Shown here one piece after another: positions 11,299-22,519 of a stretch of DNA of 64,000 nt; the first letter of the stretch is position 1, and each line of letters starts with the position of its first letter. The stretch spans positions 496,001 through 560,000 of the forward strand of contig NW_026944393.1 of assembly GCF_033439725.1 (NCBI RefSeq), given 5' to 3'. The stretch comes from Neurospora tetraspora. Taxonomy: Eukaryota; Ascomycota; Sordariomycetes; Sordariales; Sordariaceae. A program made the position numbers and the translations under genes. The notes under the pieces were generated by a model that was not told the origin of the DNA, ran no database searches, and worked only from the letters and a program-made list of their open reading frames with translations.

Positions 11299-12564
11299 CG
11301 TGCTCAAGTGTTGTGAAGTATTCGGTTCGGAGGTCGAGTCTGCTGCAAAGCCGTGTCTTCAAAGGGGCATCTGGTGATTGCGGAATTGCGGTTGATATTT
11401 GTGCTGGGCTGGAGATGGTATCTCCTGAAGTGATACCTCTAAAACCTCTCATCGGGAGTGCCTACCTGCTAGCATCTGCGCTCAACATCACCAAATGGCG
11501 GGGCTCAAGATTGATACATACGTATCCCTCTCCACCTTCAAGGTAGCAGAGCGAATTGGCGACAATGCAGGGAGGATCGCCGAAACTCAGGCATCGATGC
11601 ATGTTCTCATCTGAAGTGTCGAGGATGGCTAGATCAAGATCATCATATGCAGCCAAGAGACGGGAAGAGGCCAATTGGGTGGGACCCGCTTCATTGACAT
11701 GCAGTCCAAGATCGAGGAACATGCCAGATCGTAGATCATTGCCCCCAGATGACGTTCTGTGCCACGTCTTTGTACTCTGTCCGTCCCAACTGAGCCGTCG
11801 GATCTCTTTCAGCCCCTGCCGACTTGCCGAGTGGTTGACTGCCTCTACCGACGTGCTAAAGTCTGGGAGCTTCTGGGTCAATATTGGGTCGTATTGTGGT
11901 GGGTATCTCCAGCTGTATGTCCGGCTTGGTTTGGCCTTCCCGACCCTCATGTGGAGCCTATGACTTGCAAGTGCTGGAATGGACTCCGCCGCCGATCCGC
12001 GCCATTAACGTATCTCTACGTATGCACGGTTTCGGAGTTCGGAGGAATGGGTTGTGTGTTGAACGAAAGAGCTGTTCAGTCAGTTGGAGACGATCCATGA
12101 TCTGTCTAGACACAGATGCAGTCCAGCCCAATATGTCTCGAGAGGTGATCAAATTGTTTGGCTGGAGGCTATGCCAACGCATCTCTGGATGAGCGATGAC
12201 GCCAAATGTGGACATTCAGCTGAACGAAACTCCGCAACTAACACTGCAGTCTCCAACTTTGGTACGTCTGTCTTTTTCTGCTCTTGGTTTGATGGTCGTC
12301 GGGCATTTTGGCCACAAGTCGAGGCACTTCATCCATCTTGCAGAGATCTTGGTACGAAGATACGAGACTGTGAGGATCCAAGACAGCTGTTAGCTCATAT
12401 AATCACCCTCCGCCGTACAGAGTATTTGCCGAAGAGCTGGTGAATGTTCAGTCAACTTACCTCTCTCTGATACCTCCATTCCACAACTTCTTTTTCCATC
12501 GTATCCCTCCATTGTCTTTATCTTTCTCGTCCTGGGACTTTGGTGTCCTAACACCCCGTCGACA
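11299..12564. other. Shared upstream region of the divergent pair
   Basis: 1266 nt between two start codons on opposite strands, so it holds both promoters. The end nearest 12565 is pyrimidine-rich (CATTGTCTTTATCTTTCTCG), typical of fungal leaders. A minus-strand open frame at 11462-11950 is described separately. No TATA box or obvious operator was recognised. Confidence 0.5.
11462..11950 (-). CDS. Possible small hypothetical gene between the divergent pair
   Basis: An open frame of 162 codons on the minus strand, ending LSADASR. I do not recognise the family. The C-terminal half has ordered-looking composition (AAYDDLDLAILDTSDENMHR, then FGDPPCIVANSLCYLE) rather than the random Arg/Pro/Ser bias of shadow frames, and it overlaps no other gene. 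It could be a real gene, an exon of a larger one (another minus frame lies at 11958-12215), or a chance frame in the 5' region of the neighbouring minus gene. No signal peptide or membrane segment is seen. Confidence 0.3.
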   Translation of the reverse strand: MRVGKAKPSRTYSWRYPPQYDPILTQKLPDFSTSVEAVNHSASRQGLKEIRRLSWDGQSTKTWHRTSSGGNDLRSGMFLDLGLHVNEAGPTQLASSRLLAAYDDLDLAILDTSDENMHRCLSFGDPPCIVANSLCYLEGGEGYVCINLEPRHLVMLSADASR

Positions 12565-15500
12565 ATGTCCATTCATCATGATTCAGAGCTCATTGAGCAA
12601 GTGGTGACTTCGACACCGCTCCTGGACACGCAGGACTTCTACGTCGTCAAGGATGAGAAGCAGAACCCCATGGTGTTTTCCATTGGCACTCATGGTGTGC
12701 TGTACCTCATCAAACAAGACGAATTGGGGCGAAACCAGCTGATCAACCTCAGCGAAAAGCTGAGCATCCCGGCGGAGCATGAGGCCACAGCACTTGGAGT
12801 ATATCAGGACACCGATCTGACTCTGAACCTCGTGTTCGCCCACGGAGAGCCAAAGGGCCTGTCTCAGTTAGTCGTCCTGCGCAGACTGAAGCCCGAAGCT
12901 TTTGATAAGGACATCGACAAGCTACTAGACCATGCTGTCCAGGGTCAGGACAACACCATCCAGGGCCAGATATATGGTCTCCTGATTGTGAGTGCCTCAT
13001 GTGGTTGACCTTGACTTCTCCGTGCGGTACTAACAGTAACCTGATAGGGCCGAGGCTCAGATGACGACCATCCCCTTGCGGTAGCAAGGTTCAGAAAGGT
13101 CGATTCTCCCGAAAACGATATATGTCGCCTTGATATCGACTACAAGGCTTCTTCATGGTCCGTCAAGACTGATCTTGAGATGCCTTGCAACCCAAGACAG
13201 ATCATCAGCCTCTGCCCTGGTACATTGCCTGGGGGTGGCGGGACCTTTGGAGTCTTCGTCCTGTTCAGGATCAGTGAGGTTCTTCGGCTCAGCTTCACCG
13301 GACTGGGCGGTCAGAGTGTTGAAGGTTACTACTCCCATGTCAACTATCACCTGCCAGTTCCCCCAGGTGCATCTGATCTTGCCACCGTCAGGACATCGAT
13401 GGGCCGGACCGATCTTCTCGTTTCCGCGGAAAATGGAATCCACCGTATTCCAGCCCGAGACTGTGCAAGAGGTTCAACAAAGTTGCCTGACACCAGTCTG
13501 GTTGCCTCAGCGGACTGCCTCCGAGGATTGAAACAAATCCATGCTGCACAGTCTGGCTCCTTGATTTCCGTCTTCACTCGCAACAATGACGGCGTGATAG
13601 CGTACACTCAATTCAAGATTGGACCTTCAGAAAGCCCCGCGGTTGACGCCTTCGAGAGACACAGCGATGCCAACCAGGTCCTTGACGGAGGTGTGCGCTT
13701 TGCTGCCTCGGTCAACGAAACCACTCAGTCCCAGCAAATGTTCGTTCTCGGCGACGAAGACCATCCGAGAATGCGAGTTCTGTACCAGTCGGGTGACTCC
13801 AGTCTTTGGACAACTGGTGACTTCAGCGTCCCAGCGATCAAGACACATCGAGAAGTGTTCACTTACACGACTCACATCAAGATCTATCCTGGTGCTGGGG
13901 GCCGATCTCCAGCTGATGGGCTGGAAGTTGACCTCAGTGCATCCAGTACATGTCTCGCAACTGTGAACGGCCGAACAATTGAGCTTAGCCGACTGCCAGT
14001 CAAAGTCAAGGCCGATGTGATGGGAACCCTAACGGTGATTCAAGAGATTGATGACCTGAATGTACCGAGCTTGCGAGTTTCGGGCGTTCCAGGATGCGAG
14101 ACGACGTACATCGATCCCTCTCGAAAAGTTCTGGACTTCTTTAGCAAGATCAAGTCCGGCGATGACTTGCAGAATGCCCACCTTCCGAATGGCGAAAAGC
14201 TCTTGAGCGGAGGATCGAAGAACGTCAACATTGAAGGAGCTGCCGCGGCCATCAAGTCATTGTCTTCAAAGGGTGCCAGCATGAAACTGGAAGCGCAGTT
14301 TACAGGTACCGAGAAGAACCAACCTGTCTCTTTGGAACAGCCCTCAGAACAACCCAAACTTGGAGAGGAGTCCAATATTAGCGGAGAGAAGCCAACTACG
14401 GGCAGTTGGGCAGTTTTTGACTGGCTCACCAGATCTCTCGAGTCTGTGAGAGACATCTTCGTAGACGGTTGGCATCTTGTTGTCAAGATTGGAAAGAAGG
14501 TCTGGAAATTCCTGGTCCAAACATACGAGCATGTGATGAAAGGCCTCAGGAAGGCCCTCGAGTGGCTGGGTGAGGGTCTGAAGAAGATATGGAACGGGTT
14601 GAAGTTTCTCTTCGCCTGGGGTGATATCAAGGAGACCCACAACATCTTCCGCGACTATTTCGAAGGGTTCGTTGATACTGCTGTCAAGGCAGTACTTCTC
14701 TTTGGTGATAAGGCGGTGTCGTATCTTGATGAACTAGAGGAGAGCCTTAGCAAGAATTGCAACACAACCCAGCTGCCACCCGAAGTAGACCGTCCTGTCG
14801 ATCACGACGGCAATGGCCAAAAAGGGAAGGAGCCGAGCCAAATGGAGAAAGCTTTCCACTCACCAGGGGGAAACTATGCGAACCATCATGCCCAGCACAA
14901 CCCTGAGGTCCGTCAAGCCATGGAGTCTGCAAAAAAGAAGATCGAGGATGACGACCTGACGAAGATCGTGGCAGCTCTCGAAGATCTCGTCAAGGAGTTT
15001 GCGGAGGGTGCGGGGGACATTGGGTCCGCTTTGGTGTCACTCCTCGACCCGTCTCGAAAAGCAACTGTTTCCGAGGTTTTCTCCCAGCTCGGTAGTAAGC
15101 TCCTCACGAGACTTATTGCAATTGCGAGAGATCTGATTACGCTTTTCGTCCAGGTGGGAGCTAAACTCATCCTCATGGTGAAGAGTCTTGCCACGGCGAC
15201 CATCGATATCCCTGTCATCTCCTGGTTGTGGTCGAAGATATCCGACCGACCTCTGTCGTTCCTTGATGCCATCACAATGCTACTAGCAATCCCTGGCACA
15301 ATTGCATTCAAGATATGCCACGGTGTGAGCCCGAAACAGCATCCAAGCTTCAAGGAGATCCAGGCTGCCAAAACCGAGCTAGATGCTGAGCTCGTTGGGC
15401 ATGAGCTCATGGCCGCTCCCCAGCTATTTGCGGTCGTGCAGCCCACCGCTTCCGAAACGAGTGATAGTGGCGTCGCCTCAAAGGAAGAAAAGCCTAAAGA

Positions 15501-16161
15501 CCCCAGCCCTGGGGATGGAAAGAACCAACAGACCTTCGTCAGTAAGATCATGAAGCATAGTCTTCTCCAGAAGATTGCGAAGTGGCTGAAGGCGCATTCT
15601 TATATTGTCGGTATCATCTACTTTGGATACAGCTGCTACTCCCTTTTCAGCGAGGCAAAGGAGTGGTTGACGCCGATGGGAAGTGCCTTCCCGAATTTTG
15701 GTGCTCTGAAAGAATGGGACAAGGGCGGCGCGGCAAAGTTTCTGTTCTCACTTGTGTTATCTTTCCCTACGCCAGATCCCGATGATCCGTCGCCCAGTTG
15801 GGGCCTCCAACTGACTGGTTGGGTGGTCTCCATCTTCGCTGGCATCAAGCATTGCAGCCTTCGAATCTTCAAGGGCATGGTAACGATGTTCTTCTCTGCT
15901 CTGCAAGCAGTCATCTATGCAGGATGTGTGACTTGGGATCATGTGGCAGGGTACAGTAAGGCTGATGGCGCCCTGAAGATCAGCAATACGTGTCTGGCCA
16001 AAGGTCATGACTTTTTGTCTGGGTTGGCAACGTACCAGCCCGGGAATTATTACGTTATGGGCGGAGCGGCGGCCGTAGGACTGACCTCCATAGTGGTCGG
16101 GTCAATCATCAAAGCGCAAGACGCTGAGGTCAAGATAGCCGAGTTCATCTTCCAAACCTAA
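12565..16161 (+). CDS. Large propeller-like plus amphipathic-helix protein
   Basis: Two exons, 12565-12987 and 13048-16161, encode 1178 aa; the 60-nt intron (GTGAGT...CTGATAG) is in phase 0. Residues 1 to about 400 are beta-rich with repeated blade-like units (VFSIGTHGVLYLI, LVFAHGEPKGLSQLVVLRR, ISVFTRNNDGVIAY, VLGDEDHPRMRVLYQ), suggesting a tectonin or propeller-like fold. Around 500-570 comes a long run of Trp-rich amphipathic helices (WHLVVKIGKKVWKFLV, then LEWLGEGLKKIWNGLKFLFA, then WGDIKETHNIF). Residues about 690-760 and 860-1178 contain hydrophobic helices (LITLFVQVGAKLILMVKSLA, AHSYIVGIIYFGYSCYSLF, YVMGGAAAVGLTSIVVGSII). There is no N-terminal signal peptide. The layout (soluble N-terminus, then membrane-active helices) suggests a membrane-inserting or membrane-associated protein. 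Function is unknown. Its divergent neighbour, a possible lipid-binding TULIP-like protein, may be its partner. Confidence 0.7.
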
Positions 16162-16830
16162 AGGACGCACTTGTTGCGGAAGCCGGGCATAGCACAGGCA
16201 GGGAGAGGTATGGGGATAAGGTGGGCTTTGGAGCGGGAGCAGTCGAGTTGATCCGGGAGTGTGAAAATCTAGGTCGTCGTGGACTCGGTGAGCGCGAGCT
16301 CGGCAGCTTGGCCAGCGAAAGGTGGGAAACTGGGCCATCGAAGAGGTGTTAGCTGGACTGTGTGTATCGTATCTTCCCAGACAAGAAAATCGAGAATAAG
16401 AACTGGTCTCTCGCACCTTGTAGCATTGACATGGCTGTAGCCTTTCAAGTTCATCCGCTGCTTGTGCTTGACAAGTTCCGGGGCTGAGAGGCGGGAGGAA
16501 AGGAAACTAAGGGACTGAACGTGATCGCAGGCAAAAGAGATGCGATGCCCCCAGAAGAACCGAAGCGTAGGATAAGTTGGTGCTGGTAAACTGCATCATC
16601 TGCATGAGGCGCCCTGGATCATGCAGTGATAAAAACCTGAAAAAGTTGGCTCCTCCTTTTGACCAGATTCCCCTCTCCTTCCTGCCACCTTTGCCTTTGA
16701 ATTTTTCCTCCACCTTCCAGCTCCGATCGAGTTCAAATTGCGACAGTACCCGACGGAAGACTCCAGTTTCGTAGCTTCCTCGCTGCATCCAGACTGTTCC
16801 TTCCCAGTCTTTGATCCTAATTCCCCCGCA
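16162..16830. other. Intergenic region before the small acidic-protein gene
   Basis: 3' flank of the large gene and promoter/leader of the next one. The stretch before 16831 is rich in CCTCC/TTCC pyrimidine tracts. Only random short frames are seen. Confidence 0.5.
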
Positions 16831-17890
16831 ATGTCCGACAAGCGTAAGTTCTTTTCCCTTTTCTCTGCTGTCTGGATCGAATCCGTACTCACACCTTACT
16901 TCTTGCTTTAGGCCAACGCGAGGTGTCAACCAAAGAACCTGAGAACCTTGATGGCCAAGATGGCGCATCCCAGGGGCTGACTGCCAAGAAACAAAAGGGT
17001 TCCACTCCTGAGCCGCCGAGCTCGACACAGCCCAGAGCAGTCCAGCAGGCTGTGGAAGCGGATACCTCCGAAACCGATGAGGACGCAGAGGCCGACCTTC
17101 CTAGCTGGGCATTTGACGATGAGGATGACGACGACGATGACTACTGGCCCGGGGAAGAGGATTTCGTCTTCGACATCATGTCAGAAGAAGAGATCCAAGA
17201 GAAGGCAAACAGGTTGCGCGAGGAAATCCGTGTCGCCTTATGCAACGGGTTGGTGTGGAAGGTAAGCACCCAGCAGCTGGCAGTCTTGTAACCCTAACAG
17301 TCAGCTAATGGTAAACTCTCGCAACACTAGCCGTCCTGTGTAAAGGGTAACTCTTCGGTAAATGTTGAGGCAAAAGTTGATCACTACCAAGTCGCCAATT
17401 GGGCGTTCGGGGGCAGCCAGGATCCAAGTGACGAGACGTGGGCAGCCATGGATTACCCGACCGAAGACTTTAACGAGGATTTCGGGCCAATCCACAACGT
17501 TGTAAGTCAACCCACCTACCTCTACCCATGTCGGCCTGTTTCCGTCTCGCGTTTATAGCATGGACTGTATCTGACTTCTTCCCTCCGTCTCTTTCCCAGA
17601 CTGGTTCCACACCTCTTGCGCTCACCGGAACTCATGTTCGCATAAACTTGGAAGAGAGTATGAACGATCCATTGCAACAAAACATGACTGTGATCGTTAG
17701 TGCCTCCTACGGTACACATGAGGCTCGGGATAGACTCCAAGACACGGATGTCTGCCCGTCAGACCTAGAGCATGTGTTTTCGTCTGATGACGACTCTTCT
17801 TTCAGTGAAGACGGCGATCATGAAGAGGCTCATCGTGGAGAGACTAAGGAGACTGAGGATACTGGAGAGTTGGACCCATCCGTGCACTAA
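16831..17890 (+). CDS. Small acidic hypothetical protein, four exons
   Basis: Exons 16831-16843, 16912-17261, 17331-17501 and 17600-17890 encode 274 aa. The first exon is only 13 nt (ATG TCC GAC AAG C) followed by GTAAGT; all introns (68, 69 and 98 nt) have GTAAG donors and keep frame. The protein is strongly acidic, with a Glu/Asp cluster (FDDEDDDDDDYWPGEEDFVF, about residues 70-90) and a second acidic, Ser-rich C-terminus (FSSDDDSSFSEDGDHEE). A helical stretch EEEIQEKANRLREEIRVAL sits between. No catalytic motif, signal peptide or TM segment is visible. Low complexity and acidity suggest a disordered nuclear or chaperone-type protein, but I do not recognise the family and propose no function. 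Confidence 0.7.
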
Positions 17891-18724
17891 GCCTGCCGGT
17901 TGGTTTTGCCTGGTGTGGAGGGTTATGCCTTGTTCGAATCTGGGCGGGACGTATTTCCCGGTGAAAGAGGAAGGATCAAGATGGCTTGAGGCAGTAGCTG
18001 TTTGGATTGATGCGTCGATCCTTTTGGTCACGCCTTTTATTCTTGTGTGTTGATCGGTACCGCTCTTTCCATGATAGACAACGCAGCTGCCAAGCAGACC
18101 GTAATTGTCGGTTCCACTGGTTTCGGTTACCTGCCACTGCGCAATTTACTTTATTCTCCATGAAGAGTAGTCTTTCCTTCCAACGGCCACGTGGGGTCAA
18201 CCTCCCTTTGTGTGATATCTTCCATTCATCGATCCACTGAGTCCATTTTGCCGACATTGCCAACCGACTGAACCCCTCGCTCAACCATCTGGCAGTAATT
18301 TGAGCCTGGGCGCTCTGCATCATTGACTGATCCTGCCGACGTATACTTGTTGGCACTGCATGCAGTACTTACTTGTATGCGGGAAGAGTACCCCGCTCAA
18401 ACCTTTTCATCTTGACCTTCCTTCCTTCCTTATTTTAATATCTTCGTTCCTCAGAGCCGGATTCCAGCAGGGAAAATTTGACTTTGGTTGCTTTATGGTC
18501 TTTCCTTCTGAGGTCCCCGGGCCACTACTTGTGAGTGCCGGCATTCATTTGCTACCGACTTCCATCGCCCATGACAGGAACCGGCAACTTCTTACCAACC
18601 GCCTGTACCTACGGCTGCTACTAAACAAAGAGGTCAAGGGCTAACAACGGTCTTTGAACAGATGAAACACAGCACGACAATGCAATGCCATTACGAAAAC
18701 ACAACCGGGTATCTTCTGCTCCCA
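17891..18724. other. Convergent intergenic region
   Basis: Lies between the 3' ends of the acidic-protein gene (+) and the FAD-linked oxidase (-). No gene-like frame, repeat or RNA gene was recognised. Confidence 0.5.
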
Positions 18725-20482
18725 TCAAATCTTGAATCCACCGGCCAGCTCCATGATCCTGTCCGGATCAACCTGGTCCCTGATCCTCGCCAACCGCGCC
18801 GCGTTCTCGTTGCCGTACAGCTGCTCCGGAGTGGCGTCAAAGAGCGAGTAGTTGGGGTAATAGGTGAAGGTATCACTGTAGATGCCGTCGTCCATGGCCA
18901 CCTTCTTGAGCGTCTCAAGAGTCTGCTTCATGCGGGCGTACCAGAACTCGTCGTTCTGGGGAAGGGACCACGCGAAGTAGATGTTGAGCTGGGACAGGTT
19001 AGCTCGGATCTGTCACAAGGTAGAATACACTACTTAAGTGACTTACCGGAAGGGGAGACTCGGTGTGCGGGAAAGCACTCTCAGTGGCGTGCTCGCCGTA
19101 CTTGGTGAAGGGCTCAATGTCATAGCTGACAGTGATGCCGCCGTGAAGACCCATGATCTTGCTGATGTCCTGTTGTTATCAAGGTTAGTCATCTTTCTTC
19201 TTTGCTTCAGACGCACAACAACTTACATCAGTCTCTTGCCTGATGGCTTCCAGGAAAGTCTGAGAGAGCTCAGAAGTCGCAAAGCTGATGAAACCACCGC
19301 GGATGTTGGTCAGCTCCACAACCTGCGCAGGGATGGTCTGCACAAAGCTAACAAAGCTCTGAGACTTGACTGCCTTGATGAGCGGCTTGATGTCATCAAA
19401 GAGCTCGAATGTGGCCGGCTTCTCGGGACCATCGTGGAAGAACAAAACCAAAGCAGTGGTGCCCAGAGGACTGCCCTCAAGGGTGGTAATGATCTGGGTC
19501 CGGGGATCCTTGTTCAGGTACGAGAACTGAGAAGTGGCGTTGAGAATCTTGTCGACAGCACTGGTGGGATAGATGCCGAGACCACCGTACACCTTCTCAG
19601 GCTGCTCATGGGTGTAGAACTCAGCCGACGTGACAATGCCAAAGCGGTTAAGACCGCCCTTGAGGGCAAAGTAGAGGTCGGGGTTCAGGGTCTTGGACAC
19701 TCTGGTAATGGTTCCGTTCTGTTCGGCCGTGTGTTAGCTGACATTCGTCACACTAGGGACCAGCCATGGTAACTTGCGGGAAGGACAAGCTCATAGCTCT
19801 TGACCGTGTCACAGGTCAAACCATACTGGCTTGTCTTCCAGGAGTATCCACCACCGAGGGTGAAGCCACCAACGCCCGGGCCGGGCACTCTTCCTCCAGC
19901 AACATTCCTGCCGGTACCTTCCAGGGCCTTGTACACATCAACCCAGACCTGGAACACTGTTAGCTACCGGTCTCGGCCAGATACCACCGACATTTACTCA
20001 CGTTGCCAAAGCCAATCTCAGCGACGCTCTTGTCCTCAGACAGCTTCACTTGGTCCAGCCTCTTGAGCGAGATATGTACACCCTTGGTGCTGGAGAAGCC
20101 TGGGTTTGAAGAGTGACCACCAGACTGGACGGCAAAGGGAGTCTTGGTGGCGCCAATAATCTGCAGCGCAACCGACACATCCTCCGCAGACCCAGGTGCA
20201 AAGACGCACGATGGCTGTTCATAGGACGACCAGAACCAGTGGGTAATCGCCGAAGTGAAGGAGATGGCCTGGACTGTACGCCGCGAAAGATATGAGTCGT
20301 CCGTCCACGCTGTGAGACAACTCAGGGGAGTGGGAACACTTACTTGGGTAGATGACATCGCTGGCCTTGGAGATCTTTGCCTCGATCTCCTTGCAGATGG
20401 GTGTCCATTCCGTTGGTAGGGTTGCTTGGGCAGTACCGACAACGGCGGCGACGGCCGTCAACAGACTTGTCAGGCGAGCCAT
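18725..20482 (-). CDS. Secreted FAD-linked oxidase, PCMH plus BBE domains
   Basis: Six minus-strand exons (20482-20344, 20273-20002, 19948-19778, 19718-19227, 19169-19047, 18988-18725) encode 486 aa. Splicing restores one frame throughout. The intron at 19777-19719 uses a GC-AG pair (GCAAGT donor), the others GT-AG. The start opens a signal peptide (LTSLLTAVAAVVGTAQA). The PCMH FAD-binding domain shows SGGHSSNPGF, whose His is the usual 8-alpha-histidyl FAD attachment residue, and GVGGFTLGGGYSW. The position where bicovalent family members have a Cys reads AGGRVPGPGVGG, so FAD is probably attached only through His. The C-terminal BBE segment (YPNYSLFDATPEQLYG, then ARIRDQVDPDRIMELAGGF) is complete. 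It likely oxidises a carbohydrate or aromatic alcohol with O2 outside the cell. Substrate is unknown. A 34-nt alternative for intron 1 was rejected as too short. Confidence 0.9.
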
Positions 20483-22429
20483 CTTGATGCTAACGAGATG
20501 AAGGAAGATTCAACCCGCTGATGAGAGACCCGTCTAGAACCGAACCCGTGGCTCAACACGGTAACTTGAACTGACCGTCTACTTGCCCTGCCGAGTGTCG
20601 GATCGTAACCCGACCAGCGAAAAAGGGGGCTCCTATCTATATTGGAGACGGGCAAACTGAAGGATACCCGATCAAGCAAACCATCGGGTTGGCAGACTGG
20701 CTACAGCGAGGGGGGAATATGATCGGCCTGTAATCCTGGATGTCGATCAACGGGGTCCTTCATGACAGATGGCTTGTCAACCAATTATTTTTCCATGTTG
20801 TCGGCGCCGACAAGGGTCACTTTCGGGCCCGGTCCCTGTCATGGCTCCGCTAATCTGATGTTTCTGTCCAGGTCAGGAACAAAAGCAGACGACAATATCA
20901 CTGATTCTCTCCCAAAAGGGGGCTTCCAGCTTGTCCGGGCTGGATTTCCACGATGGAGAAACTGGGACGTGGGCACAAACTATTCGCAAATATGCAGCAA
21001 CCACGTTGGGCAGAACACGAAAGCCACGTTTGTCCCGCCGCGAACTTGCGGGTTCACCGGAAGGTATGTACAAGGGGCCTCCGAAGCCCCGGTCCGGTGT
21101 ACATATGTTCCTCTCCTCCGAGCAAAATCAGCCCCTTTTTGTAGATAAAGCGCCCGGAACTGTTCCGCCAAAAGCGTGCTGCGGTCACAGGATGGGATGG
21201 AGCTTCCAGCAAGGTTGCTTTGAGCTCGGTAAGGTCCAGGTTCTGAGGGGAGATGCGCCCTCGGCCCTGTACCTGCTGAACAGGTGGGAACAGCGATCAA
21301 TTGATTCATGTAGTTGGGCGCCGCTGAAAAGTGGGAGACTTTCAAGCCTCGGCTTTCTTTTTACGTACTGAAGTCAGTCGGGTACCAACATCATCAAGTC
21401 ACCGGTCTTGCCAACGGCGCCGCGCGGCGTCGAAAGCCACCTGCACGATGTCGACATCATCGAGGATCTCTTGACCATCCGATCGATCTGGTTGTCGGGA
21501 CTCTTCCCCCACATGGAAAGGTCGATCGACATTTCGCATTCGCTTTCGTAGGACTTAACCGATGGCGGATGTCGTGCCTCCGAGTACAACAAACACGCAC
21601 ATGTTCCTTTTTTTGATGCGTGTTTGGTAACAAGCTGCGCATCATGTGAAACATGCATTCTGGTCGTCGTGGCTGGGTTGAGACACTATGTGCTGGGTGA
21701 GGGCAGCAAATACGGATGGATGGCCGATGGGATTCTGACTTGTTACTTCTCACTTCTCAGAAACAGCTCCGATCGATATCTCAGGTGGCTTTCGGCAAGG
21801 GTGCGGTTTATGGTCGTCGAGACATGCATTGGAGCCTCATAACAGCAAGCATAAGGTATTGAACATGGCGCGGTCGAATAATTGTCCAGGCCAAGAATAC
21901 GTAATGGCGAACGTGTTCTGGCTTGTCATGGTGTTGGCGGGTGCTGGAAAAGGGATGCCAAGACCTGAAGACAGGCCTCCCTGGGCCGGTGCTTGGACGG
22001 TCCTGGCTCGGTATCTGACTTCGGACGATGCCCCTTTCCGTCCTTCTTTTTGAATGGCCATTTTTTGATTCCAGTTTTCCAAGATGTCCAAGGTCTTCCT
22101 TGGTGTTTTCTTGCTCTATTTCGTGGGAGTTAAGAAGGTTTTGATTCACGATGTGCCTAGGCGAGTTGCGAAACATTGGGGGCATCATGGCGCATTGCAA
22201 TGCCTTATCGATGCTGACAGCAACCGAGATGGTCAGCTATCAGTTTTCGGGCCAATTACCCAGTACATCTGTTAATGCGTTATTGTCGAACACTATTCCT
22301 CTCCAAACATTACGAAAACAAAACACCAAAAGAAAATAATAATGGGAAAGAAACATGGCATCGGAGAGTTTTCAAAGAGTGAAAAAAAAATGGGAAATTG
22401 TTGCAAAAAAAAAAAACGTGAAAAATAAT
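20483..22429. other. Long intergenic region upstream of the FAD-linked oxidase
   Basis: Nearly 2 kb with no supported gene. Several open frames of 60-145 codons exist on both strands but overlap each other and lack motifs. A GC-rich palindrome (GGGGCCTCCGAAGCCCC) lies near 21080. The proximal part must carry the promoter of the minus-strand oxidase. Confidence 0.45.
22405..22425 (-). terminator. Pol III terminator of tRNA-Pro(AGG)
   Basis: Read on the minus strand, a T5 run (22425-22421) follows the tRNA 3' end by a few bases and a T12 run follows at 22416-22405. Oligo-T directly after a tRNA is the standard RNA polymerase III stop. Confidence 0.75.
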
Positions 22430-22519
22430 GGGGCCACCCGGGGATTGAACCCGGGACCTCTCGCAAGAATGCTCAGGATTGAACCCTAAGCGAGAATCAT
22501 ACCACTAGACCAGCGGCCC
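22430..22519 (-). tRNA. tRNA-Pro, anticodon AGG, with intron
   Basis: The reverse complement folds as a full cloverleaf. The acceptor stem is GGGCCGC paired with GTGGCCC, the D-arm contains GGTCTAGTGGTA, the anticodon stem is CTCGC/GCGAG and the T-arm is CCGGGTTCAATCCCCGG. The anticodon loop begins TTAGGG, giving AGG (Pro). An intron of about 18 nt (TTCAATCCTGAGCATTCT) sits after position 37, the canonical place. The B box (GGTTCAATCCC) is intact. AGG is read as IGG after A-to-I editing. Confidence 0.93.

Noticed and set aside
19010-19046. 37-nt version of the last intron of the same gene
   Set aside because: Too short, and it would place the GCTAAC branch site inside the exon; the 58-nt intron fits better.
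20310-20343. 34-nt version of intron 1 in the FAD-linked oxidase
   Set aside because: Also in frame, but shorter than any reasonable fungal intron; the 70-nt alternative (20274-20343) gives the expected spacing before FTSAITHW.
20762-21371. Overlapping 128- and 146-codon frames upstream of the oxidase
   Set aside because: Mutually overlapping, motif-free, no plausible splice structure.
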